Shown here one piece after another: positions 42,462 to 50,684 of a DNA stretch of 64,000 nucleotides. The notes beneath the pieces are model-generated. The model was not told the DNA's origin and made no database searches. It saw only the letters and a list, made by a program, of their open reading frames with translations. Source of the DNA: an uncultured Lachnospiraceae bacterium (GTDB lineage Bacteria; Bacillota; Clostridia; Lachnospirales; Lachnospiraceae). Positions within the stretch are counted from its first letter, which is position 1. Each line of letters begins with the position of its first letter. Where the stretch lies: NCBI GenBank assembly GCA_947588845.1, contig CANQAR010000002.1:62001-126000 (forward strand), read 5' to 3'. The position numbers were made by a program, and so were the translations under genes.

Positions 42462-43358
42462 CTACAAAAACATTTTGACCGGAACAAAGGCAGAGCGTCC
42501 GCTGCTCCATCGATAAACAGCCAGAAAACTCCCGTCTGTTCCATAGACACGAAACTGATCTCCATCTTCGGCTTCCCCTTTTTCTCTGCAAAGCTGCCGG
42601 GCAATCTGATTTCCGTTCCTTACGAGCCGCTCGCCGTCTGCTGTCAGAGTCAGCTGCGGCAGTTCGCCAAATACTCTGTCAATCGGAACCAGAAGTTCCG
42701 AAAGCCGGCCGGCCCGGCACATCTCTTCCACCCCGGCAAGCTTCACACTGTTTTCCAGAACAAACGCTCCTGATGCGGTCCGAAGAAGCGAATCCATACA
42801 TCCTCCGCATCCCAGGGCCTGACCAATATCCTGGCAGAGGGTCCTGATGTAGGTTCCTTTGGAACATCTGACCGTCATCGTGACAAGAGGCAGACGGATT
42901 TCTTCTATATGAATAGAAAAAATCTCAACCGGGCGGCGCTCGCGTTCCACTTCGATTCCCTGTCTTGCAAGCTCATAAAGCCGTTTTCCTTCCACCCGGA
43001 CTGCCGAGTACATCGGCGGAAGCTGCATCTGTTTTCCGACAAATTTTTTTACGCAGACCCTCACTTCCTGTTCCGTACAGGAAACCGCCTGCTCCATAAG
43101 AACTGTCCCTGTCATATCCTGCGTGTCTGTAGTCACGCCAAGCCGCATGACAGCCCTGTACTCTTTCTGATCCCCGGTCAGCATGCCGCAGACTTTTGTC
43201 GCCCTTCCCAGGCAGACCGGAAGCACGCCCTGTGCCTGCGGGTCAAGCGTTCCCGTATGTCCGATTTTCTTCTGCTTCAGAATTCCCCTGAGCTTCGCCA
43301 CAACATCATGCGAGGTGTATCCGCTTTCTTTATATATGTTCAAAATACCGTCGATCAC
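42462..43358 (-). CDS. truB: tRNA pseudouridine(55) synthase TruB
   Basis: A 298-residue pseudouridine synthase that modifies U55 in the T-loop of all tRNAs. It starts with the family motif GILNIYKESGYTSHDVVAKLR, and the catalytic aspartate lies in HTGTLDPQAQGVLPV. KGTYIRTLCQDIG is the second conserved block. The start is GTG at 43358, with AGGAG eight bases upstream, overlapping the nrnA stop by four bases (GTGA). Translation is therefore coupled to nrnA. Confidence 0.97.
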   Translation of the reverse strand: MIDGILNIYKESGYTSHDVVAKLRGILKQKKIGHTGTLDPQAQGVLPVCLGRATKVCGMLTGDQKEYRAVMRLGVTTDTQDMTGTVLMEQAVSCTEQEVRVCVKKFVGKQMQLPPMYSAVRVEGKRLYELARQGIEVERERRPVEIFSIHIEEIRLPLVTMTVRCSKGTYIRTLCQDIGQALGCGGCMDSLLRTASGAFVLENSVKLAGVEEMCRAGRLSELLVPIDRVFGELPQLTLTADGERLVRNGNQIARQLCREKGEAEDGDQFRVYGTDGSFLAVYRWSSGRSAFVPVKMFL

Positions 43359-44329
43359 GCGTGCTTCTCCTCTTTCGCGTTCAGAATCTGTTCCTCCATA
43401 TGATGCGCGATGGTATCCACCGCGTCGCAGATTTCTCCGTACACGCTGCAGCCCGCAGCCCGCACGTGACCTCCTCCTCCGAGCGCTTTCGCGATCACAC
43501 TGCAGTCCACAATATCTCTTGACCGCATACTGACTTTATATTCATCCGGCGCCGTCTCATACATAAAAATCGACGCCTCCGTTCCCGTCGTTCCCATCAG
43601 AGTCTCCACGATGCCTTCCATGTCATTGGAAACGGCGCCGTAAAGTTCCATCTCCTTCATCCTCATATAACTGAAAATGATTTTCCCGTTCAAAAGCAGA
43701 ACGCTCCGTGAAAGCGCACGCCCCAGAAGCTGATTCTGCACATAGGTCTTGTCATAGAACGACTCATTGATGATCCTTGTGCTGTCAATTCCCCGGCGCA
43801 TCAGCTTCGCGGCCATCTCCATCGTCTCCGGAGCCGTGCAGGAGTGACGGAACACTCCTGTATCATGCACAATTCCAAGATACAGCGCTTCCGCCGCCGC
43901 CACAGAAATCCGCTCTTCATCAAGCAGGCCGCAGATAATCTCCGAGGTGGAGCTTGCATCCGGCAGGATCACATTGGCATCCGCATATCCCGGATTGCTG
44001 ACATGGTGATCAATGCAGATCGTCCTGTCAGCGCTGTCAAAATATTTTCTGGCTTTTCCGAGGCGCGACGCGTCTGCACAGTCGAGCGCAAAAAACACCT
44101 CATATTTCTCATCCGATGAAAAGTCTGTGCGGACCTCGTCCGCCCCCCGCAGAAGATGATACTGCGGAGGAACGTCTTCCATATATACCGTAACCGCAAG
44201 CCCGGGCACGTTCTCCCTGAGATAATGGCAAAGCCCGATGCATGCGCCGATTGCATCCCCATCCGGCCTGAGATGGCCGGCCATCGCAACCTTTGAGACA
44301 CCTTCCAGTTCAGTCAGCAGATTCATCAT
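43355..44329 (-). CDS. nrnA: DHH/DHHA1 phosphoesterase NrnA (oligoribonuclease/pAp phosphatase)
   Basis: A 324-residue DHH-family phosphodiesterase that degrades short oligoribonucleotides and pAp. The metal-binding motifs are HLRPDGDAIG, ALDCADASRLG and the DHH motif in CIDHHVSNPGYAD. The DHHA1 domain ends in GGGGHVRAAGC. In this operon position (between rbfA and truB) NrnA is standard in Firmicutes. GGAAGG lies six bases before the ATG. It overlaps rbfA by 20 bases and truB by four. Confidence 0.96.
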   Translation of the reverse strand: MMNLLTELEGVSKVAMAGHLRPDGDAIGACIGLCHYLRENVPGLAVTVYMEDVPPQYHLLRGADEVRTDFSSDEKYEVFFALDCADASRLGKARKYFDSADRTICIDHHVSNPGYADANVILPDASSTSEIICGLLDEERISVAAAEALYLGIVHDTGVFRHSCTAPETMEMAAKLMRRGIDSTRIINESFYDKTYVQNQLLGRALSRSVLLLNGKIIFSYMRMKEMELYGAVSNDMEGIVETLMGTTGTEASIFMYETAPDEYKVSMRSRDIVDCSVIAKALGGGGHVRAAGCSVYGEICDAVDTIAHHMEEQILNAKEEKHA

Positions 44330-44705
44330 CCAGTTCCTTCCCTTCTCTGTTCATATCTCTCATGACATCGTCAATCAGCTTTGTCATCGATACGCCATAA
44401 GCAATTGACTGATCCAGTATGAATTTTATCTCAGGTGTGTTCCTGAGATTAACTCCAGCCGCAAGCTGTCTGCGGATATACCCCTCCGCGCTCTGAAGTC
44501 CGGCCAGCGTATCCCTGGCCTCCTTCTCATCTCCCAGCACGGAAATATATGCTTTGCAGGTCTTAAGATCCGGGGCAACTTCCACGGACACCACCGAAGT
44601 CATCGGCGCAATCCGCGGATCCTTGACCTCATTGCGGATGATCGAGGAAAGTTCTTTTAGAACTTCCCCGTTAATCCTTGTATTTTTAATGCTGTTTTTC
44701 CTCAT
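44310..44705 (-). CDS. rbfA: Ribosome-binding factor A
   Basis: About 131 residues. A KH-fold protein that helps mature the 16S rRNA 5' end and 30S subunits. Family features are RINGEVLKELSSIIRNEVKDPRI, VSVEVAPDLKTCKAYISVLG and LRNTPEIKFILDQSI. The start is the ATG ending at 44705, with AAGGA upstream; sequence further upstream overlaps infB in another frame. The C-terminal tail (EGKELDDESAD) is acidic. It follows infB by 40 bases. Confidence 0.96.
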   Translation of the reverse strand: MRKNSIKNTRINGEVLKELSSIIRNEVKDPRIAPMTSVVSVEVAPDLKTCKAYISVLGDEKEARDTLAGLQSAEGYIRRQLAAGVNLRNTPEIKFILDQSIAYGVSMTKLIDDVMRDMNREGKELDDESAD

Positions 44706-44745
44706 TGCCACCAATTCCTTTATATGATCTTTCCTGATCCCTGTC

Positions 44746-47700
44746 TTATCTTGGAACTTCGACCATCGTGTATGCTTCCACCTTGTCGCCTTCCATGATG
44801 TCGTTGAATTTTTCAAACACAAGACCGCACTCATAGCCTGCCCGGACTTCCTTCACATCATCCTTGAAACGCTTCAGCGAAGCAAGCGCGCCTTCGTAGA
44901 TCACCTTGTCGTCTCTCATGATCCTGATCTTGCTGGTTCTCTGGAACACGCCGTCTGTCACATAGCTTCCCGCAATATTGCCGACTCCGGAAGCCTTGAA
45001 GATCTGACGCACTTCAGCATGGCCGATAATCTTCTCTTCAAAGATCGGATCAAGCATTCCTTTCATGGCCGCTTCCACATCCGCGATTGCGTCATAGATG
45101 ACACGATACAGACGCACGTCCACGCCTTCACGCTCCGCGCTTGCCTTCGCCATGGCATCCGGCCGCACATTGAAGCCGATGATAATGGCGTTGGAAGCCG
45201 AGGCCAGGCTTACATCAGACTCATTGATCGCGCCGACTCCGCCGTGAATGATCTTCACCACAACTTCCTCATTCGAAAGTTTCAGAAGACTCTGTTTTAC
45301 TGCCTCCACAGAACCCTGAACATCAGCCTTCACGATGATGTCAAGCTCCTTGAGATTTCCTGCCTGAATCTGTGAGAACAGATCGTCAAGCGACATCCTG
45401 GATTTTGTCTCCTCGAGCATGCGTTCCCTGCTCTCGCTGATGAAGGTCTCCGCAAACGTACGGGCCTCCTTGTCATTCTCAAGTGCGACGAAAATCTCTC
45501 CCGCGTTCGGGACATCGGAAAGTCCGAGAATTTCTACCGGAGTAGACGGTCCCGCCTCTTTCACGCGGCGTCCCTTGTCGTCCATCATCGCGCGGACTTT
45601 TCCAAAGCATGCGCCGGCCGCAACCGGATCTCCGACATGAAGCGTACCTTTCTGCACCAGAACCGTCGCGACAGGGCCTTTTCCTTTATCAAGCTCCGCC
45701 TCTATGACAAGTCCTCTCGCCCTGCGGTCCGGATTTGCGCGAAGCTCCGCGACTTCCGCCGTCAGAAGAATCATCTCCAGCAGGTTGTCGATTCCCTCAT
45801 GCGTGTGCGCGGATACCGGAACAAACACCGTGTTTCCGCCCCAGTCCTCCGGAATCAGCTCATACTCGGACAGTTCCTGTTTTACACGTTCCACATTGGC
45901 GCTTGGCTTATCAATCTTGTTGATTGCCACGATAATCTCTGTGCCGGCCGCCTTCGCATGGCTGATTGCCTCAACGGTCTGCGGCATCACGCCGTCGTCG
46001 GCAGCCACAACCAGAATCGCGATATCTGTAGCGTTCGCGCCACGCATACGCATCGCCGTGAATGCCTCATGACCAGGCGTGTCGAGGAATGTGATCCTCT
46101 CCCCGTTGATCGAGACAACATAAGCTCCGATATGCTGTGTGATTCCTCCGGCTTCCTTATCGATCACATGCGTATTGCGGATCGCGTCAAGCAGAGAAGT
46201 CTTGCCGTGGTCAACATGACCCATGACACAGACAACCGGGGAACGCGGAACCATCTTTGCCTCATCCTCTTCTTCTTCCTTCAGAAGCTCCGCAAGAACG
46301 TCTACCTTTTCTTCCTTCTCACAGATGCAGTTGAATTCCAGCGCGATCTCTTCCGCCTTGTCAAAATCAATCTCCTCATTTACGGTGACCATAACGCCCT
46401 GGAGGAACAGCTTTTTCACAATCGCGGACGGCTGCACCTTCATGGCTTCTCCGAGTTCTTTGATCGTGAGTTTTTCCGGAATCACGATATTGCGGATGGT
46501 CTCCTCCGGTTTCTCCGCCGGCTTCACAACAGGTTTCGCCGGTCTGGAACCCTTCTGGCTTCCTTTTCCCTGACTGTTCTTCTGTCCGGCTCTGCCTGTT
46601 CTCTCAAGTCTGTCAAGCTTTTCTCCCTTGTCATTGCGGTTGCGGTCACCGCGTTCCGTGCGCTTCCTGCTTTCTTTCTCAAGCGGTTTGCTCTCAACCG
46701 GAGGCTTCGGAATACCCATGGATCCACGTCCGCCCTGGCTTCTGCCTCCCTGGCCGCTGCGTCCGCCATCCTGACTTCTGCCCCCCTGGCCGCCGCGTCC
46801 GCCATCCTGGAATCTGCCTCCCTGACCGCCGCGTCCGCCGTCCTGGCTTCTGCCTCCCTGGCCGCCGCGTCCGCCATCCTGGAATCTGCCTCCCTGGCCG
46901 CCGCGTCCGCCGTCCTGGCTCCTGTTTCCCTGGCCGCCGCGCCCGTTATCCTGGAATCTGCTTCCCTGGCCGCGTCCGCCGTCCTGACTTCTGCCTCCCT
47001 GGCCGCCGCGTCCGCCGTCCTGGCTTCTGCTTCCCTGGCCACGTCCGCCGTCCTGGCTCCTGCTTCCCTGACCGCCGCGTCCGCCGTCCTGACTCCTGCT
47101 TCCCTGGCCGCGTCCGCCGTCCTGGCTTCTGCTTCCCTGGCCGCGCGGCGCCGAAGATGAGAGATTTCTGCCCTCAGACGACTGACTCTTTCCTCCGCCG
47201 GACTGCTGTGCTCTGGCCGCTGTCAAAGAAGGAGCTGCTGCTTTCTCCGCCGTCTGGGACTGTACCTGCACTTTCCCTTCCGCCGGTTTTGGCTGCTTCA
47301 ATGCCTCCTGCCTCGGCTGCTTCTGCGCCGCTGCAGCGGAAGATCCCTGCTCCTTCGCATCCGGCAAATCCTTTCTGACCTGTCCGGTCTGCGGCGCTGT
47401 CAGAACCTTCCCTGTTTCCGCCTGCATGGCCGTCTCAGCCGGCTGTTTCACATTCTGAGCTTTTACCGTTTCCGGCTGTTTTATACCTTGTGTCCGGGCA
47501 TCCTGTGCTTTTGCGCCCGCTGCCTTTGCCGCCTCCTGCGGATCACGCGCCTTCACGGAAGCTCCGCCCTGCGTCCTCGCAGCAGGATTTGCAGGCTTCG
47601 CACCGCCCGGTCTCGTTCCAGGCTGCCCCGGTTTTCCCTGCTGTCTCGGTCTTCCGCTTCCCGGTACCCAGCCGGTTTTGCTGTTTTCCTTGCGGATCAC

Positions 47701-47940
47701 CTTAAAAACATTTTTCTTTTTCGGCTTCGCTTCTCCTTCTGCCTCCGGCTTTTTTCCGGTCTGCTCGCCGCGCGCGGCGGTTTCCGGTTTCTTCGATGCA
47801 TCCATATCCGTTTTCTGCTGCATCCGTTCCTCCTCCTTTTTATCTCCTGCCATTCTGTCATCAGGCTGCCGCCTGACCTGTTCCGCTTCCTTCTCTTCTT
47901 TTCCCCGTCTGCCGGTCAACTCATGAACCCTGTCACTCAT
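44746..47940 (-). CDS. infB: Translation initiation factor IF-2 with long repeat-rich N-terminus
   Basis: About 1064 residues. IF-2 positions initiator tRNA on the 30S subunit and promotes subunit joining. The GTPase domain has G1 [11 protein letters not shown]3 DTPGHEAF and G4 NKIDKP, followed by the usual EF-Tu-like and C-terminal fMet-tRNA-binding domains. The first ~480 residues are low complexity: Lys/Ala/Pro/Gln-rich, then (about residues 265-400) ~20 tandem units of the type [12 protein letters not shown], an RGG-like tract. The start was set at the ATG ending at 47940; a GTG three codons upstream is also possible. It overlaps ylxQ by eight bases and lies in the rimP-nusA operon. Confidence 0.97.
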   Translation of the reverse strand: MSDRVHELTGRRGKEEKEAEQVRRQPDDRMAGDKKEEERMQQKTDMDASKKPETAARGEQTGKKPEAEGEAKPKKKNVFKVIRKENSKTGWVPGSGRPRQQGKPGQPGTRPGGAKPANPAARTQGGASVKARDPQEAAKAAGAKAQDARTQGIKQPETVKAQNVKQPAETAMQAETGKVLTAPQTGQVRKDLPDAKEQGSSAAAAQKQPRQEALKQPKPAEGKVQVQSQTAEKAAAPSLTAARAQQSGGGKSQSSEGRNLSSSAPRGQGSRSQDGGRGQGSRSQDGGRGGQGSRSQDGGRGQGSRSQDGGRGGQGGRSQDGGRGQGSRFQDNGRGGQGNRSQDGGRGGQGGRFQDGGRGGQGGRSQDGGRGGQGGRFQDGGRGGQGGRSQDGGRSGQGGRSQGGRGSMGIPKPPVESKPLEKESRKRTERGDRNRNDKGEKLDRLERTGRAGQKNSQGKGSQKGSRPAKPVVKPAEKPEETIRNIVIPEKLTIKELGEAMKVQPSAIVKKLFLQGVMVTVNEEIDFDKAEEIALEFNCICEKEEKVDVLAELLKEEEEDEAKMVPRSPVVCVMGHVDHGKTSLLDAIRNTHVIDKEAGGITQHIGAYVVSINGERITFLDTPGHEAFTAMRMRGANATDIAILVVAADDGVMPQTVEAISHAKAAGTEIIVAINKIDKPSANVERVKQELSEYELIPEDWGGNTVFVPVSAHTHEGIDNLLEMILLTAEVAELRANPDRRARGLVIEAELDKGKGPVATVLVQKGTLHVGDPVAAGACFGKVRAMMDDKGRRVKEAGPSTPVEILGLSDVPNAGEIFVALENDKEARTFAETFISESRERMLEETKSRMSLDDLFSQIQAGNLKELDIIVKADVQGSVEAVKQSLLKLSNEEVVVKIIHGGVGAINESDVSLASASNAIIIGFNVRPDAMAKASAEREGVDVRLYRVIYDAIADVEAAMKGMLDPIFEEKIIGHAEVRQIFKASGVGNIAGSYVTDGVFQRTSKIRIMRDDKVIYEGALASLKRFKDDVKEVRAGYECGLVFEKFNDIMEGDKVEAYTMVEVPR
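46735..47150. repeat. In-frame tandem repeats in infB (RGG/GQ-type tract)
   Basis: A unit of 27-36 bases, read on the plus strand as variants of CTTCTGCCTCCCTGGC plus CGCCGCGTCCGCCGTCCTGG, is repeated about a dozen or more times. It encodes Gly-Gly-Arg-Gly-Gln-Gly-Ser/Gly-Arg-Ser/Phe-Gln-Asp. Variation between units is mostly silent or exchanges Ser/Phe and one Gly. Confidence 0.85.
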
Positions 47941-48277
47941 TCTCCCCACAACCTCCGTTCTGCGCGCTTTCGAGCCGTTTTTCTACCGATGCCGCAAGTC
48001 CATGATCCAGAATTGCAAGAGACGCGCGGAATTCATATCCGATCGCATGCCCAAGCTCTTCCTTTCCGCCATAGACATGGAAAGGTACTTCGTAAAAGGT
48101 ACACATGTTGCGAAACTTTTTCTTCGTATTTTCTGAAGCCTCCGCTGAGACAATCACAACACAGGCCTCCTTCTTTTTGACCGCCTGTTCTGTCTGAAAC
48201 TCTCCCGACGCGACTTTCCCGGCCTTTTTGGCGAGGCTTATCAGGGATAACACGTTATCTCTTCTCAATCGATTCAA
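47933..48277 (-). CDS. ylxQ: L7Ae-family ribosomal protein-like YlxQ
   Basis: A 114-residue L7Ae/L30e-fold RNA-binding protein, seen in [44 protein letters not shown] and a long C-terminal helix. Such proteins may bind kink-turn RNA; the exact role is unknown. No ATG start is available. TTG at 48277 is used here, and a TTG three codons later has better spacing (10 bases) from GGGAG. The gene overlaps rnpM by 23 bases and infB by eight, so translation is probably coupled. Confidence 0.9.
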   Translation of the reverse strand: MNRLRRDNVLSLISLAKKAGKVASGEFQTEQAVKKKEACVVIVSAEASENTKKKFRNMCTFYEVPFHVYGGKEELGHAIGYEFRASLAILDHGLAASVEKRLESAQNGGCGENE

Positions 48278-48533
48278 TCTCCCTCTTCAGGCTTTCATAC
48301 GTCTCTTCAGGAACCTTTTCCTTCAAAGAACGTTCCAGCCCCCTGTTTTTGACTGCTTTGTTAAAACAATCCATGGAAGGACACAGATATGCGCCGCGCC
48401 CGTTCTTTCTGCCGGTGGCGTCAAGGATGATTCCGTCCTGTGCCGTCCGCAATATCCGGATCATTTCCTTCTTGCTTTTCATTTCCTGACATCCCGTACA
48501 CTTTCTGAGCGGGATTTTCTTCATCTGGGCCAT
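48255..48533 (-). CDS. rnpM: RNase P modulator RnpM (YlxR family)
   Basis: A 92-residue YlxR-family RNA-binding protein, with PLRKCTGCQEMKSKKEMIRI and GRGAYLCPSMDCFNKAVKN as the family fingerprints. The YlxR protein of Bacillus binds and modulates RNase P, the basis of the RnpM name. AGGAG stands six bases before the ATG. It lies between nusA and ylxQ as in most Firmicutes. Confidence 0.94.
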   Translation of the reverse strand: MAQMKKIPLRKCTGCQEMKSKKEMIRILRTAQDGIILDATGRKNGRGAYLCPSMDCFNKAVKNRGLERSLKEKVPEETYESLKREIESIEKR

Positions 48534-48548
48534 GTAAAACTCCTGACT

Positions 48549-49862
48549 TTATTCCTGAATTTCCGGATCTTCCGGATCATCGTATGTTTCTTCTTTCTCA
48601 TCGAGTTCCGAAACCTCATAAATTTCCTGATCATAATCGCCGGCCTGGTCCTCATAAGCATCCCCAGCGCCGTCGTCATGAGAATCATCAGCTTTATCGG
48701 AATATTCCTCTTCTTCGTAATATTCGTTCTCATAATATCCGTCTTCATCGTAGCTGCCGTCGTCTTCATAATACCCGTCTTCATCGTAGTACTCGTCGTC
48801 TTCATCCATCAGATCGCCCGATTCTCTTGCCTGTGTCTCACTCTTGATGTCAATCTTGAAGCCGGTCAGTCTGGCCGCCAGCCTTGCATTCTGCCCCTCC
48901 TTGCCAATGGCCAGAGAGAGCTGAAGATCCGGAACCACAACGGTCGCCGTCTTGTCATCGGCATCCGCACTGACATAGATGACCTCCGCCGGGCTGAGCG
49001 CATTCTCAATCAGCAGCGCCGGATTTTCATCCCAGTTGATGATATCGATCTTCTCGCCGTTAAGCTCGTCAACCACCGCGTTGACACGGGAACCTCCGAT
49101 ACCGACGCACGCGCCGACCGGATCGACATCCGGATTGTTCGACCAGACCGCAATCTTTGTTCTGCTTCCTGGTTCTCTTGCGATGCTCTTGATCTCCACA
49201 ATCCCGTCGTGAACCTCGCTGACCTGGGCCTCAAACAGCCGCTTCACAAGCTCCGGATGCGTTCTTGACACCAGAATCTTCGGCCCCTTCGGCGTATCCT
49301 TCACCTCAAGCACATACACCTTAATACGCTGGTTCAGCCGGTAGCTTTCCCCTCTGATCATCTCTTCATTGTTGAGAATCGCATCGACCTTGCCAAGATT
49401 GATGCTGATATTCCGATTGTTGAACCGCTGTACGATACCTGTCACAATATCGCGCTCTTTCTCATAATATTCATTATACAGGACCTTGCGTTCTTCTTCC
49501 CTTATTTTCTGAAGGATAACATTCTTGGCATTCTGCGTGGCAATTCTGCCAAACTCTCTGGATTTAATTTCAACACGCACAGTATCGCCAAGTTCATACC
49601 TGCTGTCTTTCAGTTTCGCGTTTGTCAGGCTGATCTCAGACAATTCATCCTCTACCTGTTCAACCACTGTCTTCTCCGCGTATACTTCGAATTCACATGT
49701 CTCAGGATCAATATTCACAACAACATTCGACGCCTCGGTTTTTCCGTAATGGTTCTTGCAGGCCTGCAGCAGCGACTGTCTGATCGCCTCGAGCAGTGTC
49801 CCCTTACTGATGTTCTTTTCTCTTTCCAGAATCGTCAGTGCATCAAACAACTCGTTATTCAT
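48549..49862 (-). CDS. nusA: Transcription termination/antitermination factor NusA
   Basis: About 437 residues. The N-terminal RNA polymerase-binding domain ([19 protein letters not shown]), an S1 domain and two KH domains ([25 protein letters not shown] and [16 protein letters not shown]) are in normal order. The last ~85 residues form an extremely acidic tail rich in Asp, Glu, Tyr and Gly (segments like [12 protein letters not shown]), not part of the standard clostridial NusA. The start is the ATG ending at 49862, eight bases after GAGGAGG. It follows rimP by 13 bases. Confidence 0.97.
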   Translation of the reverse strand: MNNELFDALTILEREKNISKGTLLEAIRQSLLQACKNHYGKTEASNVVVNIDPETCEFEVYAEKTVVEQVEDELSEISLTNAKLKDSRYELGDTVRVEIKSREFGRIATQNAKNVILQKIREEERKVLYNEYYEKERDIVTGIVQRFNNRNISINLGKVDAILNNEEMIRGESYRLNQRIKVYVLEVKDTPKGPKILVSRTHPELVKRLFEAQVSEVHDGIVEIKSIAREPGSRTKIAVWSNNPDVDPVGACVGIGGSRVNAVVDELNGEKIDIINWDENPALLIENALSPAEVIYVSADADDKTATVVVPDLQLSLAIGKEGQNARLAARLTGFKIDIKSETQARESGDLMDEDDEYYDEDGYYEDDGSYDEDGYYENEYYEEEEYSDKADDSHDDGAGDAYEDQAGDYDQEIYEVSELDEKEETYDDPEDPEIQE

Positions 49863-49875
49863 GATTGTATCCTCC

Positions 49876-50346
49876 TCACTGGAAATCAAATGCCAGCCTG
49901 ATCAGCGCTATCTGCGAACGTTCAAACTCCATTTGCTCCTGTTCTTCCATCTCTATAATGATTTTTTCCTTATCATACGCTTTCAGTATTCCGGTAAATT
50001 CCTTCTGGTGATGGATCGGCCGAAAAGTCCGTATCTCCACCTCTTCGCCGATGCTTCTCTCAAAATCCTTGTCCTTCTTCAGAGGTCTTCCAAGTCCCGG
50101 CGAGCTCACCTCAAGGATGTAAGCTCCGTCAATATAATCTTTTTCATCCAGAAGATCACTGAGCCTGCGGCTGACTTTCTCGCAGTCGTCCACCGTAATT
50201 CCGCCCGGTTTGTCAATGTAAGCCCGCAGATACCAGCTGCTGCCCTCTTTTACATACTCAACATCCACCAGCTCAAATCCATTCTCTTCGATAATCGGAA
50301 GCAGCAGTTCTTCCGTCCTCTGTTCATACATTTCCTTCTTACTCAT
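49876..50346 (-). CDS. rimP: Ribosome maturation factor RimP
   Basis: About 156 residues. RimP is required for 30S subunit maturation. The sequence shows FELVDVEYVKEGSSWYLRAYIDK, GITVDDCEKVSR and YILEVSSPGLGRPLK, all diagnostic. GGGAGG stands seven bases before the ATG ending at 50346; an ATG two codons earlier is too close to that site. It is the first gene of the operon running to ribF, preceded by a promoter and an attenuator-like hairpin. Confidence 0.96.
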   Translation of the reverse strand: MSKKEMYEQRTEELLLPIIEENGFELVDVEYVKEGSSWYLRAYIDKPGGITVDDCEKVSRRLSDLLDEKDYIDGAYILEVSSPGLGRPLKKDKDFERSIGEEVEIRTFRPIHHQKEFTGILKAYDKEKIIIEMEEQEQMEFERSQIALIRLAFDFQ

Positions 50347-50416
50347 CCACATGCCTCCCGCCTACAGACTTCGCATTTTCCCTGATTTCTTTTTTTGAAT
50401 TTCATATGTCATAAAG

Positions 50417-50441
50417 AAAAGTGGACCAACGGTCCACTTTT
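50417..50441 (-). terminator. Attenuator-like terminator in the rimP leader
   Basis: An 11-base-pair perfect stem (AAAAGTGGACC with GGTCCACTTTT) has a three-base loop. On the minus strand it continues into CTTTATG, giving a T-rich end. It lies 30 bases downstream of the -10 element and about 70 bases before rimP, so it would stop transcription before the operon unless bypassed. Confidence 0.6.
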
Positions 50442-50470
50442 GCGTTCGTATTACTATTTAATTCTATCAC

Positions 50471-50499
50471 ATCATAACACCATTTTATGCCAAATGCAA
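50471..50499 (-). promoter_or_regulatory. Promoter of the rimP-nusA-infB operon
   Basis: Minus strand: TTGCAT (50494-50499), 17 bases, TATGAT (50471-50476). It lies between the tRNA-Gly gene and the attenuator-like hairpin. Confidence 0.65.
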
Positions 50500-50538
50500 G
50501 AAGTTTTCTTTAAAACAAAAAACATACTGCCCGGCTAA

Positions 50539-50609
50539 AGCAGATAACGGGAATCGAACCCGCCTCTCCAGCTTGGGAAGCTGGCGTTCTACCGATGAAC
50601 TATATCTGC
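50539..50609 (-). tRNA. tRNA-Gly (anticodon CCC)
   Basis: 71 bases, read on the minus strand. The acceptor stem is GCAGATA with TATCTGC and discriminator T. The D-arm has GTTC/GAAC, the anticodon stem is CCAGC/GCTGG with loop TTCCCAA (anticodon CCC), and the T-arm is GCGGG-TTCGATT-CCCGT. The 3' CCA is not encoded. The anticodon reads GGG glycine codons. It has its own promoter and stands alone between the topoisomerase genes and rimP. Confidence 0.95.
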
Positions 50610-50621
50610 GGAACTATGGCT

Positions 50622-50649
50622 ATTCTAACACATAATTCCAAAAAATCAA
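50622..50649 (-). promoter_or_regulatory. Promoter of tRNA-Gly
   Basis: Minus strand: TTGATT (50644-50649), 16 bases, TAGAAT (50622-50627), ending about 12 bases before the tRNA 5' end. It is sited directly after the topoisomerase A-subunit gene. Confidence 0.6.
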
Positions 50650-50684
50650 GAGCTATTTTCAAAAAACAAAATCTTTTTTATTTC

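Noticed and set aside
45637..47160. Long plus-strand open frame of 507 codons opposite infB
   Set aside because: Antisense of the RGG-like repeat and of IF-2; repetitive Ala/Ser composition without known domains.
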